Notes: generated by a model not told the origin, from the letters alone. A stretch of 64,000 nucleotides of DNA from Tamarix chinensis (GCA_030549775.1 CM060175.1:1612564-1676563), one strand, 5' to 3'. Counted from the stretch's first letter, positions 37,029 through 48,547 are shown. Numbers and translations are program-made.

Positions 37029-38010
37029 ATGACAAGTTAAGAAGAAGAGTTTAGAGATATTCTCAAAGCCTTGGCGGAATATTTTAAGGATTTCAAGATC
37101 CGTATGGGAAGAATCGAAGCTTCCCAAGCACAAGGGTCACGTGTGCAACAACCCTACCGAAGAGAGCCAATCGAAGTAGAGCATATGAGGATAACATTGC
37201 ATTGATTGGAAGGGGAAGAAGAAAGTGTAGGAGACTACGGAAGGGCACATGAGTCCTCTAGGAGGACATATGACGACGTAGAGAAGGGGATCCGTTTCGA
37301 CTTACCCGACTTTGAGGGTAATCTCAACCCGGAGTTGTTCCTTGAATGGTTGCAAAATGTGGAGTTGATCTTTGAGTATAAGGAGACAGATGATGAGAAG
37401 AGATGTCGTATAGCAATCTTGAAGTTGAAGAAATTTGCTAGAGTATGGTACGACAATCTGAAACGGAGAAGAGAAAGAGAAGGGAAAACGAAAATCCGAT
37501 CATGGGAAAAGTTGAAAAAGCATCTAAGGAAGAAGTTCGTTCCGAGAGAATACGAGCAAGAGAACTTCATCAAGATGACCACTCTGAGGCAGGGCCTACT
37601 CGGAGTTGAAGAGTACATCCGAGAACTCGAAAGGCTAACACTTGTATGTGACGTGCAAGAACGAGAAGAGCAGCGATGTGCACAGTTCATAGGAGGTTTG
37701 AATATGAATCTCCGAGAGAAGGTAGAAGTGTATCCATATGAAGTTTTCGAAGATTTGGCTAAACTAGCCATCAAGTTCGAAAAACAGTTGAAGCGGGGCA
37801 AGGTTCCAAGTAAATCCATCAGTGTTTCATATGGGTCAAACTTTAAAGGAGGATCTAAGCCACCAATGGTGCAATCCACTAACACCGATGCGGATAGAAG
37901 ATTCACTCGGGAGGAAAAAGGCAAGGAGCAAGTGGAGGAGAAGGTCCGCAGGTAATGCTTCAAGTGCCGGGGATATGGTCACTTCGCTCAGGATTGCTCA
38001 AACCAATGAG
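37029..38010 (+). pseudogene. A gag with zinc knuckle
   Basis: An ATG at 37029 after the PBS opens the frame, but stops interrupt it at 37038 (TAA), 37203 (TGA) and 37953 (TAA), and TGA near 38008. The open part 37206-37955 encodes the retrotransposon gag domain: LPDFEGNLNPELFLEWL, ARVWYDNL, SWEKLKKHLRKKFVPREY and GVEEYIRELERL, CRM-like in type. The zinc knuckle CFKCRGYGHFAQDC (37956-37997) is complete and follows the TAA directly, so the stop is a recent single change. A long antisense frame here is a shadow. Confidence 0.88.
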
Positions 38011-38700
38011 TGTTATCCCTGAATGAAATCACCAATATGGAGACATGTGAGGAAAGTGAAGACCATGAGGAGGATGAAACCGAAGAGCCAGAGGATGCCT
38101 TGGAAGAAGGAACCATAGATTGTTATGTGCTGAGACGAGTTCTCTAAGTGCAAACCCGACCTCTACCTACTTAGCGGGAAAGACTTTTTAAGGCTAAGTG
38201 CCGAGTTGGAGATCGAGTATGTGAGATCATCGTTGATAGCGGCTCATGCACCAATGTAGCTAGTGAGAAGATGGTCAACAAGCTCGGATTGGAAACAACG
38301 ATTCACCCTAAGCCATACTCACTGCAATGGCTCAATCGCGACAAGGGCATACGGGTAACAAAACAATCTCTTATCTCATTCAAAGTTGGGAATTATGTAG
38401 ACACTATTCTATGCGATGTCCTACCTATGGATGCTTGTCATATTCTGTTGGGGAGACCATGGCAGTATGATAGAAAGGTTACACATGATGGGGTCCTCAA
38501 TGAATACATCGTGTGTAAGGATCATAAGAAGTACAAATTAAAACCAAACGAGGATGAGGAGAGTTTGGTTAGAGAGAAAGAAGAGAATTCAAGCCGAAAG
38601 AGTAAAGAATTGCTGATTTTGAAAGAGCATGAAATGTTGGAATCTCTAAAGGGGGAAGAAAGGTGCTACACCCTAGTAGCAAGGGAGATCTAAAAAAAAA
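38011..38700 (+). pseudogene. A protease
   Basis: After an acidic linker (EESEDHEEDETEE) the retropepsin active site VDSGSC appears near 38233, intact, then NKLGLETT, CDVLPMDACHILLGRPWQYD and HDG. The DSG frame is closed by stops upstream. The region ends with a lysine- and glutamate-rich linker and a run of A at 38693-38700 where the frame changes, probably a homopolymer slip. Confidence 0.85.
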
Positions 38701-40090
38701 GAGGCTGTCAACCAAGATCCAAAGCTGAAAAAAATATTGAAAGAATATGCAGATGTGTTCCCAGATGAGCTACCAATTGGGTTGCCTCCTTTGAGAGGAA
38801 TTGAGCATGCTATAGATCTCATGCCAGGATCTCCACTGCCGAACCGCCTAGCTTATAGATGAAACCCAGAAGAAGCTAAGAAGTTGCAAAGACAGGTACA
38901 AGAGTTACTGGATCAGGGTTTTATATGAGAGAGCATGAGGTCATGCGGGGTTCCAGCCTTATTGGTGCCAAAGAAAGATGGCACATGGAGGATGTGCATC
39001 GAATCCAGAGCAGTCAACAACATCACGATCAAGTACAGATTTCCGATGTCGAGGTTGGATGACATGCTAGATGAGTTGCACGGAGCTAAAGTCTTCTCAA
39101 AGCTCGATCTCAAAAGTGGCTATCATCAGATGAGGATTCGAGAGGGAGATGAATGGAAGACCGCTTTTGAGACCAAGTATGGGCTATACGAGTGGTTGGT
39201 AATACCCTTCGGATTATGCAATGCCCCGAGCTCTTTTATGCGGTTGATGTCCGGGGTTCTACGACCCTTTCTTGGAGTCTTTGTTGTTATATATCTAGAT
39301 GATATCCTGGTGTATAGCAAGACGAAGGTCGAACATCGACAGCATCTGAGACAATTGTTTGATAAGCATCAAAGAGGCTAAGCTCTACGTAAAAGGGGAA
39401 AAATGTGACTTTATGATAGCAAGTGTAATCTTTCTTGGTTATATAGTAAGCGGAGATGGTATCCGACTAGATCCATTTAAGGTGGAATCAATCCAGACAT
39501 GGCCAACCCCTACTAATGTGCATGAAGTTCGAAGTTTTCATGGACTGGCGTCCTTCTACCGGAGGTTCATCAAGGAGTTCTCCACTATTGCGGCACCTAT
39601 GACATAATTAATGAAAAAGGGGGAATTCCACTGGGATGACCGGGCAACCAAGGCATTTGAAGAATTGAAGGAGAGGCTCTCCAATGCACCAGTGCTAACC
39701 CTACCGTGTTTCGACAAGTTATTTGAAGTAACTTGTGACGCAAGCGGTGTGGGTATTGGGGGAGTGCTTTCTCAGGAGAAGAGGCCAGTATCATTCTTTA
39801 GTGAGAAGTTAAATGGGGTTAAACTCAACTACTCGACGTATGACAAGGAGTTCTATGCTATTGTGTGAAGCTTGGAGACATGGAGCCACTATCTGAGACC
39901 AAAACCTTTTGTACTTCACTCTGATCATGAGAGTTTGAAATATTTGCATGGCCAGAAGAAGATAAGAACAAGGCATGCCAAATGGACCAGCCTACTTCAG
40001 ACTTTCGTCTTCTCTACCCGTCGTGTGGATGGAAAAGAAAATGTGGTAGTAGATGCCCTATCCCGGCGGAGTATGGTGCTCACCATGATG
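38701..40090 (+). pseudogene. A reverse transcriptase and RNase H
   Basis: RT begins with ELPIGLPPLRGIEHAIDL and includes [47 protein letters not shown] and the catalytic YLDD at 39292-39303, intact. RNase H shows [36 protein letters not shown] and VVDALSRR. Stops near 38862, 38926, 39607 and 39866, and a frame change near 39370. The usual MCIDSRA reads MCIESRA (Asp to Glu at a conserved RT aspartate), which would probably impair polymerisation (inference). Confidence 0.88.
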
Positions 40091-41226
40091 GAAGCTAAGC
40101 TACTAGGGGTTGAGATGCTTAAAGGGCAGTACTCCGCGGATGAGGATTTCTCCATGATAGTCGAGGAGTGTGAGAAACAGGGGGTTCACAGGGCCTATGC
40201 TCTTCAAGATGGGTTCTTATTCAAGAACAACAAATTGTGTATCCCCAGAACATCGGTTCGGGAATTACTCATCAAGGAGGTACATGAAGGAGGGATAGCC
40301 GGACATTTTGGGATCAACAAGACTCTAGAACTACTGCAGGAACACTTCTACTGGCTAAGGATGAAAAAGGGAGTCCTAGACACGGTCACCAGATGTTCCA
40401 CGTATCAAAAGAGCTTTCATAAGGAAGTCTATGTGCCACTGCCCGTACCTACCCAACCATGGGAAGGAGTTAGTATGGATTTTATACTAGGGCTGCCCTG
40501 AACCCAACGCGGTAAAGATTCTATCATGGTAGTTGTTGATCGGTTCTCCAAGATGGCACATTTTATACCGTGTCATAAAACCAACGACGCAATCTATGTT
40601 GCAGATCTGTATTTTCAGAAGGTTGTGAAACTGCATGGGGTTCCGAGGATGATAGTTTCAGATAGGGATGTCAAGTTCCTTAGTTATTTTTGGAAGACTT
40701 TGTGGCACAAGCTGGGCTCAAAAATTCTATTCAGTACTTCACACCACCCCCAGACCAATGGGCAGACAGAAGTTACGAACCGAACATTGGGAACTCTACT
40801 GAGGGGACCGGTTAGTAAAAGTACCAGGGATTGGGATGTCAAGCTTGCCCATGCTGAATTTGCTTACAATCGATGTCCTTCTACAATTACAAAGTGTAGC
40901 CCTTTTGAGATCGTATATGGCATCAATCCATATATTCCCATCGACATGGTAGCATTGAAGAAAGGGGAAATGCGGAACCATGATGCAGAAGAAAGGGTAG
41001 AATTCTTCCAGAAGCTACACCAATAGGTTAAGGGCAATATCGAAAAGTCCAACGAGAGATACAAGGCCAAGGTAGACAAACACCGCACTCAACTAGATTT
41101 CCAGCCAGGAGACCTCGTATGGTTACACCTTCCGAAGGAAAGGTTTCCCAACTTAAGGAAAAATAAGCTCATGCCTCGAGTAGACAGTCCCTTCAAGGTC
41201 CTTCGTAGATTTGGAGAGAGCGCCTA
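40091..41226 (+). pseudogene. A integrase, up to the B insertion
   Basis: The zinc finger HEGGIAGHFG ... RCSTYQKS has Tyr at 40403-40405 where the last Cys is expected. Core acids are present: SMDFILGLP, VSDRDVKFLS and TEVTNRTL. Stops at 40499 and 41024. The C-terminal part has FQPGDLVWLHLPKERFP and KVLRRFGESAYV, where B cuts at the target GCCTA. The remainder follows at 45686. Confidence 0.88.
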
Positions 41227-42211
41227 TGTAATATCCCAAAATCCTAATTTAGGAATTATGGAAAATAATAATTTATTAGAGAAAGATTAAGAAAATAGGT
41301 GAATTTATTAAATAAAGAGGAAATTTATTAAGGAAAAATAAGGACAATTTTACTAATTAAAATGGAAGTTAAGGACAATTTATCCAAAATAGCCTAACTA
41401 ATTTAAAAATGGATTTAATTATTATAATTAAAATAATTATTATTAAAATTAAATATATAAATTAATTATATAAATAAATAAATACCCAAATACCTCCAAC
41501 CCAACCATTTTATCATTTCTCCATTTTTTCCTTTTCCCTTTTCTTCTTTCTTTTCTCTTTTTTCCTTCCTCCTCCTTAACTTTTTTTCTTTTTCTTTCTT
41601 CCCCCCCGACTGGGCCGGCCTGTGCAGCCCATACCCCCCTCCCCGCCTCTCCTTCCTTCTTCTCGCCTGCGGCCCAGCGAGCCAGCCGCCCGTGCACCCA
41701 AACGCAGCGTTTAGGCTCTCCTCCCGCTGAGATGCTGCGTCCGATCGCTGAAGATAGCCGTTGCCAAACAGGCAACGCGACGCGGCGATCTGTCCCCCAT
41801 ACCGTTGAAACGCCGCGTTTAGTTTTAAAAAAACCTTATAAACGCCGAACCGGCCGGTTCCCTTCCTTTTCTTTTCCTCCCCTGGACCGCCGGTCCTCCT
41901 CCTTTCCCCTTCCTTCTTCCTCCCCGACCTGCAACTCGACTGTGCAACCCCCGAATATCGCCGGCCACCTCTGCACGCCGACCGTCCTCCCCTGCCCTTC
42001 CCTGCCTCTCTCCCATCATTTTCTTTCTCCTTTCGACCCCGACCAAGTCCCTCTCTCCCTTTTCCGCATGCCATCTCCTTCCCTTTTTCCTCTCCCCTTC
42101 CCCGACCCAACCTACCATGGCAGGACCTGCACCGCCTGCCACCGGCCGGCCACCTGCACACCTGCCTCGCACGCCTCCTTCTCCCTTCGTCGTTTTCCTT
42201 CCCCCTTGGCC

Positions 42212-42219
42212 TATAAATA
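42212..42219 (+). promoter_or_regulatory. TATA box in LTR B
   Basis: TATAAATA in GGCCTATAAATACCCCC, about 985 bases into the LTR, leaving roughly 3.4 kb downstream. Confidence 0.6.
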
Positions 42220-42869
42220 CCCCCTCCCGAACGGCCACAGCAAGTCCCTCCCTTTGGACCTTGGTGAAACTCTGTTCCGCCGCCACCAGAACAGACGCCA
42301 TTCCTGCCGCCTCCAGCCACCGCCGAAACCACCGCTTCCCCCCATTATCATCCTTGCACCTCCCTCGACAAAACCAAGCCACCACCACCCTCCTCCTTGC
42401 CCTGCACGTGCCGCCCTAGCCGTGCAAATTCCACTGCCCAAAACCACCTCTTCCAGCCTTCGCCGCCCTTGCGCCGCCACCAAAGCCTCTTCCACCCTCC
42501 AAAATGCCCAGCAGACCTCCCTCTACCTTTCCCTGCCTTCAACTTCCCCTACCTCCCTCTCCTCCTTCCTCCCTCACCTTCCACCTCTCTCCACCACCCT
42601 CGGCCGCCGCCGTCGCCGCCGCGCGCCGCCGCCCCTTGCCACGCCACCACCCTCACTCCACTCCCCTTCACCTACTCTTTCTTTCCCCACCTCAAACTCC
42701 TCCTTTTCCCCTCCCATCTAACCGCCACCTCCATCTTTCCCCCTCTTCTCCTCCTCCACCGCCGCCGCCGTCGCCGCCACGCGCCGCCGCCGGACCACCA
42801 CCGACCCTAGGTGGTTCTCCACTCATCCAAACCCTAATATTCCTTTTATATAACTACTACTATTTTCTA

Positions 42870-43406
42870 CCAATATTAATATACTTATTATTATTATTAT
42901 TATTATTATCATTATTGTTATTACTTTTATTATTACTATAATTATTATTATGATTATTTATTTCATTACTATTACTATTACTATTATTATTATTATCATT
43001 ATTATCATTATTATGGTCTCTATTATTAATGTCTTATTTTCTTACTAATACTAACATTCCTTTTAAACCCTAACTTGTATTATACTTAACTTTGGTCCTA
43101 TTCTTATAATTATTAGTATTAACCATTTTATTATTATTATCTCTATTATCCTTACTATGGTTATTATTATTACTACTTAACCTTACTTGGTTGTATTATT
43201 GTTATAACCATTACTACTAGGAGTATTATTATTATTATCGTTATTATTAGTATTATTACTATTATCTTTATCACCCTTAAGAATAGTTTACTTGTAATAT
43301 TGTGACCTTATAATATTATTATTTCAAACCTAACACCATTGTTGGACTTAATCTTAAAAACGCCAGAGTTCTATTACTTGAAACATAAGTATCACTATTA
43401 GTAGTC

Positions 43407-43437
<31 letters not shown>

Positions 43438-43480
43438 TTTACTATGACTAGTGAACACTAGTATTATAAGAATGGAACTA
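42870..43480 (+). repeat. Broken (ATT)n microsatellite zone in B
   Basis: Runs of ATT/TTA with ACT and CAT variants, interrupted by short unique pieces. Confidence 0.9.
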
Positions 43481-44019
43481 ATGGGCTTAATAAAATAATT
43501 GTAACAATAAGTATCATAAATAACTATATTTTGACTACTAATATTTAGTATACTAATTCTCAGGTAAAAACCCTAGTTTTTGTATAAAACCCTTTTTAGT
43601 AATAAAAACCCTAACCTTAAACTAGAATGAGGATTGATAGTAATTATAAGGGAAACTAATACTTAGCATTTTCTCCTTTTATAGGTAACCCCGACCAAAG
43701 CCCTAAGGAGTTAGAGGAGCATACTCCAAGCCCGGCGTCGCCTTAGGTAAGGACGAAGCTAATGGCCTTGTGCTATGTGTGACATGGAGGTGTTGAATGT
43801 TGTGTATGACATGCTATGCCATGTATTATATGATTTGTGTATAACTTGTCTTATGTGTAGCGCAGCTTGGAGATTGAGGTATGTTGTATGTGCTTCCGTG
43901 ACATGAGCATGACATTTATATGTATGATGTTTATAATGTATTATGTTATGGCCCACTAGGACATGCATGTTAGGATAAATGGCAATATGAGTTGGGCACC
44001 ATCATGGGAGTCTTGAAGT

Positions 44020-44305
44020 TTGTATGGTGGGATTAGGGTTTGTATGGTGGCATAAACGTTCGTATGGTGGTACTAATGATTGTATAGTGGTATTAATGGC
44101 TTATGGTGGTATTCGGGTTTGTATGGTGGTATTTATGATTTTATGGAGGTATTAATGTTGTATGGGGGTATTTGTGATTTTATGGAGGTATTAATGTTGT
44201 ATGGTGGTATTAGGGTTGTATGGTGGTATTATGGTTTGCATGGTGGTGTTATGGGTTATATGGTGGTATTAATGTTGGTATGGCGGTATTAGGGTTTTGC
44301 ATGGG
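44020..44305 (+). repeat. 21-base minisatellite in B
   Basis: About a dozen copies of GTATGGTGGTATTAGGGTTT with small changes, not shared by C or L. Confidence 0.85.
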
Positions 44306-44686
44306 AGTTAATGATCGTATGGAATCAGGGTTTGGAGTGATTAACTCTGGGGCGTTGTGATTAAGTAGGGATGGAGTAACCAATTGTGACTGTTGAGGAT
44401 AATTAAGGTCTGGGATGGCTAAGTACGGTGGTTATGGTAAAATAGGGATGAGAGTGGTTAACCACGGGTTGGTGTGGACAATTAGGGTTGGTTATGACTG
44501 CTTAGAGTTGTTTGGCGTTATCATGTGTATTATCGATTAAAGGGTAGTTATGAATGCGGAATTTTATTGGTTGCGATGTGTAAAGCATAAAGAGAATGAT
44601 TTATGCGTATCCTTGGTGAAAACCTTTTGAATAAGATATGTTAAGACATTAACTACTTACAGAGAAAGATGTTGAGCTGGACCCAG

Positions 44687-45008
44687 ACCGGTCCACCGGC
44701 AAATAATAGTGGCAGGGTATGTTACCCTCGTGACCGGTCCACCAGCTATAATAGTGGCAGGGCATGGCCCTCGTGATCGTTCCACCGGCTATAATAGTGG
44801 GGGATTCCGTGCTCAACAAACTAATCAGAATGATGATAAGACCTGGGAAAGATACAAATATTTACAGTGGAACACCTTGTGAGTCAGGGCCAGACCGGTC
44901 CACCGGCAAATAATAGTGGCAGGGTATGTTACCCTCGTGACCGGTCCACCGGCTATAATAGTGGCAGGGCATGGCCCTCATGACCGTTCCACCGGCTATA
45001 ATAGTGGG
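44687..45008 (+). repeat. Module array of giant LTR (copy B)
   Basis: Six modules in two blocks of three (44687-44796 and 44890-45008). Best module: GACCGGTCCACCGGC then TATAATAGTGG. The blocks are near-identical, so one was copied from the other. Confidence 0.9.
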
Positions 45009-45539
45009 GTTCCCGCACTCACACGGACTATTAAAGAATATGTGTGGAATGAACGTATTATTATTAATAAGAAATAAGAATAAGTCACCGGAAAGTACTC
45101 AAGCCTTATCTTGTGTGTTATCGCTTGTTGTCTATATGATCGTGCTATGTGTGCTATGTGGTATGATTGTATGCTTGGCCTTAGCGCACCAGCGCCCTTA
45201 CTCAGTATTGGATCCGTACTGATACTACCTTGATTGAATAGGTCCTGTGATGATCCACCAATGGTGGGGAGCAGACCTCCTATGCAGGTTTGATCGGTTA
45301 CAAATTGTGGGGTGGAAGGTTTGGCTTGAGTGAGTAGGCGATCCGGATATTGGTCCCTTGGGATCTGTTTTATTGGCTATATTTTGTACTACGCTCCTTG
45401 TTTTGAAACCGTACTCTAAGTTGTATTCCTAAACGATATTTTAATGGTTGTTGACTCGTGGTTTTCGTGAATGGTCTATGTTAACTATGGACCTATGTTT
45501 TGATGACTCTTACTTAATGATTGTTTAGTTTAGCCTTAG

Positions 45540-45585
45540 CACTTAGTATCGGAACGGTAGGAGTGAACCGGTCTGGTACTAAGTG
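45540..45585 (+). other. Stem-loop near LTR 3' end (copy B)
   Basis: CACTTAGTAT (45540-45549) pairs with GTACTAAGTG (45576-45585), ten pairs with one T-G at the loop side. Confidence 0.7.
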
Positions 45586-45685
45586 TGGCGGTAATGCCCC
45601 CAAGTTTATGGTTTTAATTCTTTCGCTTCCGCTAAAACCTTTGTCTTAAACGAAATTTTTCAGTAGTAAATTTGGAGGTGTTACA

Positions 45686-45880
45686 GCCTACGAGCTAGAG
45701 CTACCTGACTCCTACGGAGGAGTATTGAGAACGTTCAACATTGGAGACATCAGCCCCTATCATGATGACTCAAATTTGAGGACAAATTCAAACCAACCCG
45801 GGGAGAATGATGCGGGAGCAGAGTCACAGAACATAACACCGAGGAAGACAGTTACGCTACTCAGAATGGGTGCATGAATA
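45686..45880 (+). pseudogene. A integrase tail, running into the 3' LTR
   Basis: After the second GCCTA the frame resumes with AYELELPDSYGG, TFNIGDISPY and LRTNS. It crosses the PPT and LTR start without a stop (GENDAGAESQN) and ends with a TGA about 25 codons inside the LTR. The pol-LTR overlap is a known mark of the CRM clade and of some close relatives. Confidence 0.8.
45800..45807 (+). other. Polypurine tract of A
   Basis: GGGGAGAA directly precedes the 3' LTR start TGATGCGG. Confidence 0.75.
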
Positions 45881-46539
45881 GGGGGTATGCATGGCTTCAT
45901 GTAATGTTTGTTAGCTAGCGTAACGTTTATGTTTAAATACTAGTTATTGTTATTTACTTTTAGTCAACGTTTGTTAGCTAGCGTAACGTTTATTTTTAAA
46001 TACTAGTTATTGTTATTTACTTTTAGTCAACGTTTGTTAGCTAGCGTAACGTTTATGTTTAAGTACTAGTTATTGTTATTTACTTTTAGTCAGCTAGTAA
46101 CTGACTATTAACTAGCTAGTCTTAAGGGAATTAATGCTTTTGGGAGGGAATATGCTTGTAATCTTTTGAGAAGATGCTTGGTTCCTTGGCTATATAAACC
46201 ATAGGAAACCGAGTAGAAAGACACAACTTGAATAAGAAGAACAACCTTAAGCATTGCTTAAACCTGAATTCTGTGTGGATTCATCTCGTAACAAGTTGAC
46301 TCTGTGTGAACGATTTGTTTCGAATCATCTCGAAATAAAACTGAATCTGTGTGAACGGTTTTGTTCTCGAAACCTTAATCTTTATTTCTGTGTGGTTTAA
46401 AGATTAATTTACCCTTCTACCTCGTGTTCCATCATCATCCACCCCTTCGAATCCCCATCATCAACCTCCATAATCCATACTCATCAAATACTCCATATAA
46501 ACTCCATCTAAATCTAAAACTCTAACCGTGCACGCATCA
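45808..46539 (+). repeat. 3' LTR of A, 732 bp
   Basis: Same length as the 5' LTR, with the three 63-base units (45905-46093) and TATA box (46191-46198). Confidence 0.92.
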
Positions 46540-47973
46540 CTTAATTTCACATTAAGTGCATAAACCCTTCCATAATCCGTGTTTATTAACCAATTTTAGC
46601 ACACGTTCCTTCAAATATTATTCTTATCAACATATTTGAAAATCAAGATCTAACTTAAACATCTCATAAATGTGATAACAACCCTATCTCTAAAGACACT
46701 ATTTATAATCACTATAAAACTCTAATTACGCAAGTTAGGCATAAAATTTCCCATAAGAATCATATAATCATCAAATTAAATATACATTCCTTAATTACCA
46801 ATATTAACCACATATCAAAAAATAATAGTTTAACTCTTATGTCTTATACATATGATAATAATTTTACCTTGAGGTTACTATTCCCAATATAAGTCCTTCT
46901 TTCATTTTATTTGGACCATTTATAATTACTACGAACACTCCATATGATTTTTTAGTATATTTTAAACCATTTAAAACATTAATACCAAAATTCCCATATT
47001 TATCCCCTATTAACCAAACTACCCTTCATGATAGGCAAATATCTTTGTTTCACTAGAACCTTATATGTCAAATATACTTATTACCCACTTAGTAAAACTA
47101 TTCTAACTCACATTATGATACTATATATCATGATAATTCACTCAAGGCTTATAACATAAGGATTATTGTAGCAATATCGTATGAGTGCTTGCTTCCTCAC
47201 TCTTACATACTTCCCATCATATAGTACCATAATATGACATCATAATATTAACATGTAATTAATAAAACTAATTATAAAAATATGATTATACACAATTCAT
47301 ACATAAAATTTACCACAAAATCCTGACTATAACTTATATCCTTATAAATAAAATAAATATATTGATCTCTAAACAAGCATAATATGTCCTGTCCACTCCA
47401 ATAATTCCATAAAATTTCATTAGAAAAAAGTATAAAACACAATTAGAACTTAAGGATATCACCGACTAATAATAAGGTAAAGGAGAGTGAAATAAAGTAT
47501 CAAAAACCAATTCATAAGCCTTGAATTTGCAATAGTAGAATTTTGCACAACAAATGAAGGGAAATGGAAAGTAATGCTAAAGAAATGTAGGTTGCAATGA
47601 CACTAACTAGCATTTCTAAGGGTAGGGTAAATAAGATGAGGGATATTTCTCAAGGGGAGGGGAATATTATGGAAATAGATGCTGAAGCAAAGAGGGATGT
47701 TTCGATGGTCATGGCTAAAGGTTGGGGAGGCAATAGTGATAGAGGTCCTTGATAATGTGAAAGGAACGACGAGTAGGTTTGGTGCAAAGGAGGTTAGATC
47801 AATGGAGGCTGATGTTGCTGGGTTGTTCTGGCATTTGTCACGATTGAGAGAAGGTGGAATTGGAGAAAGGGAGAAGGATTTTTATTTGCTGCAACTCATC
47901 TACAAAAATGGAGGGTGTTCAGTATTAAATGTTGACCTAAGGAGGTGTATACATACACACACACACACACACA

Positions 47974-48043
<70 letters not shown>

Positions 48044-48547
48044 GCACAAATGGTGAATAATGATAGAGTAGGAAGCAAAGAAATAGAGTCATATGATTCA
48101 GTAAGTTTTCAATTGAACACATCAACAATAAATATAGGAGTTTATGGTGTGATGATAAGGGTAGGGTAGATAATTGATGGAAGCATGGCAATAGGGATTC
48201 GGTCAAGAGGGAGAGTTATTCACGTAGGAAGAAGATGAGGAAGAAGGGGGAAAAAGGAATTTGGGTAGGAGGAAAAAAAGGGAAAAGAGAAAAAGGAAAA
48301 AGAAGGGAAAGATATGTTTAAGGGTTAGAATTAGAACTAGGTTAAAATAATTTATGTTAGAATATTAGGAAAATAATAATTATCTACCATGATAGGTTAG
48401 TTTTAGTTTAAAAAATACTAATAACTTGAAATAAGATTATGATTAGGTTAAAATTTAGGATTAAGGGATTATGATAGGGTAGAATTATCAATTTCCCAAT
48501 ATTAGAATTACTTAGGATTAAGATTAGATAAATTTTGGGGTATTACA
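46540..48547 (-). repeat. T 5' LTR, block 1 (LTR start)
   Basis: Aligns with about 7310-9327 of the T 3' LTR. In plus orientation it ends TTTTGGGGTATTACA, the LTR start on the minus strand. It abuts gag sequence of O. Confidence 0.75.
47950..48041. repeat. (AC)n microsatellite in T 5' LTR
   Basis: About 45 AC units with one AT interruption. The other LTR of the same element has only about seven units at 8767-8780. Reading frames rich in His-Thr or Cys-Val here are artefacts. Confidence 0.95.

Larger units (their letters stand above)
41227..45685 (+). mobile_element. B: giant solo LTR, 4459 bp, TSD GCCTA
   Basis: It starts TGTAATATCCCAAAATCC and ends TTTGGAGGTGTTACA, flanked by GCCTA at 41222-41226 and 45686-45690, exactly between two halves of the A integrase. 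Zones in order: AT-rich start, pyrimidine and C-rich zone (41500-42830), TATA box, broken ATT repeats (42870-43480), GCCCTAAGGAGTTAGAGGAGC block, 21-base minisatellite, module array, stem-loop, terminus. No PBS, pol motif or inner LTR border is seen, so a solo LTR is the best reading; a large non-coding derivative is the alternative. This is the type copy for L, C and D. Family features resemble Tekay/Del LTRs. Confidence 0.85.
36242..46539 (+). mobile_element. A: full-length CRM-like element, TSD CTTAA, carrying B
   Basis: LTRs of 732 bases each (36242-36973 and 45808-46539) begin TGATGCGG and end CGCATCA and differ at about 18 positions. Target copies CTTAA lie at 36237-36241 and 46540-46544. 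The internal part has an iMet-type PBS, gag, protease, RT, RNase H, integrase and PPT, and is split in the integrase C-terminus by solo LTR B. Pol reads 25 codons into the 3' LTR. Without B the element would be 5834 bases longer than one target site, about 5.8 kb. It is the youngest large insertion by LTR identity but is already disabled by stops. Confidence 0.9.
5909..48547 (-). mobile_element. T: Tekay/Del-like chromovirus, split over 42.6 kb
   Basis: T lies on the minus strand. The 5' LTR survives in four blocks (48547-46540, 36241-36074, 32803-32650, 31779-31311), pol in one remnant (12297-9339), and the 3' LTR is 9327-5909. The two LTRs align block by block in the same orientation; for example the element A target region in the 5' LTR matches 7290-7320 of the 3' LTR. 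Gag, protease, the start of RT and the 3' end of the 5' LTR are missing, apparently by the deletion near 24243. Chromodomain-type integrase tail, long LTRs (3.4 kb) and the PPT form fit the Tekay/Del lineage. The flanking target copies are no longer identical. Confidence 0.7.

Noticed and set aside
37235..37963. 242-codon frame on the minus strand
   Set aside because: Antisense shadow of the gag of A, which has clear domain matches on the plus strand.
41466..42941. Several overlapping long open frames, proline- or glycine/arginine-rich, on both strands
   Set aside because: They lie in the pyrimidine and C-rich zone of giant LTR B, and the matching zone of C has them too. Low stop density follows from base composition; no domain is visible.
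47896..48206. His-Thr and Cys-Val repeat frames
   Set aside because: Translation of an (AC)n microsatellite in the T LTR.
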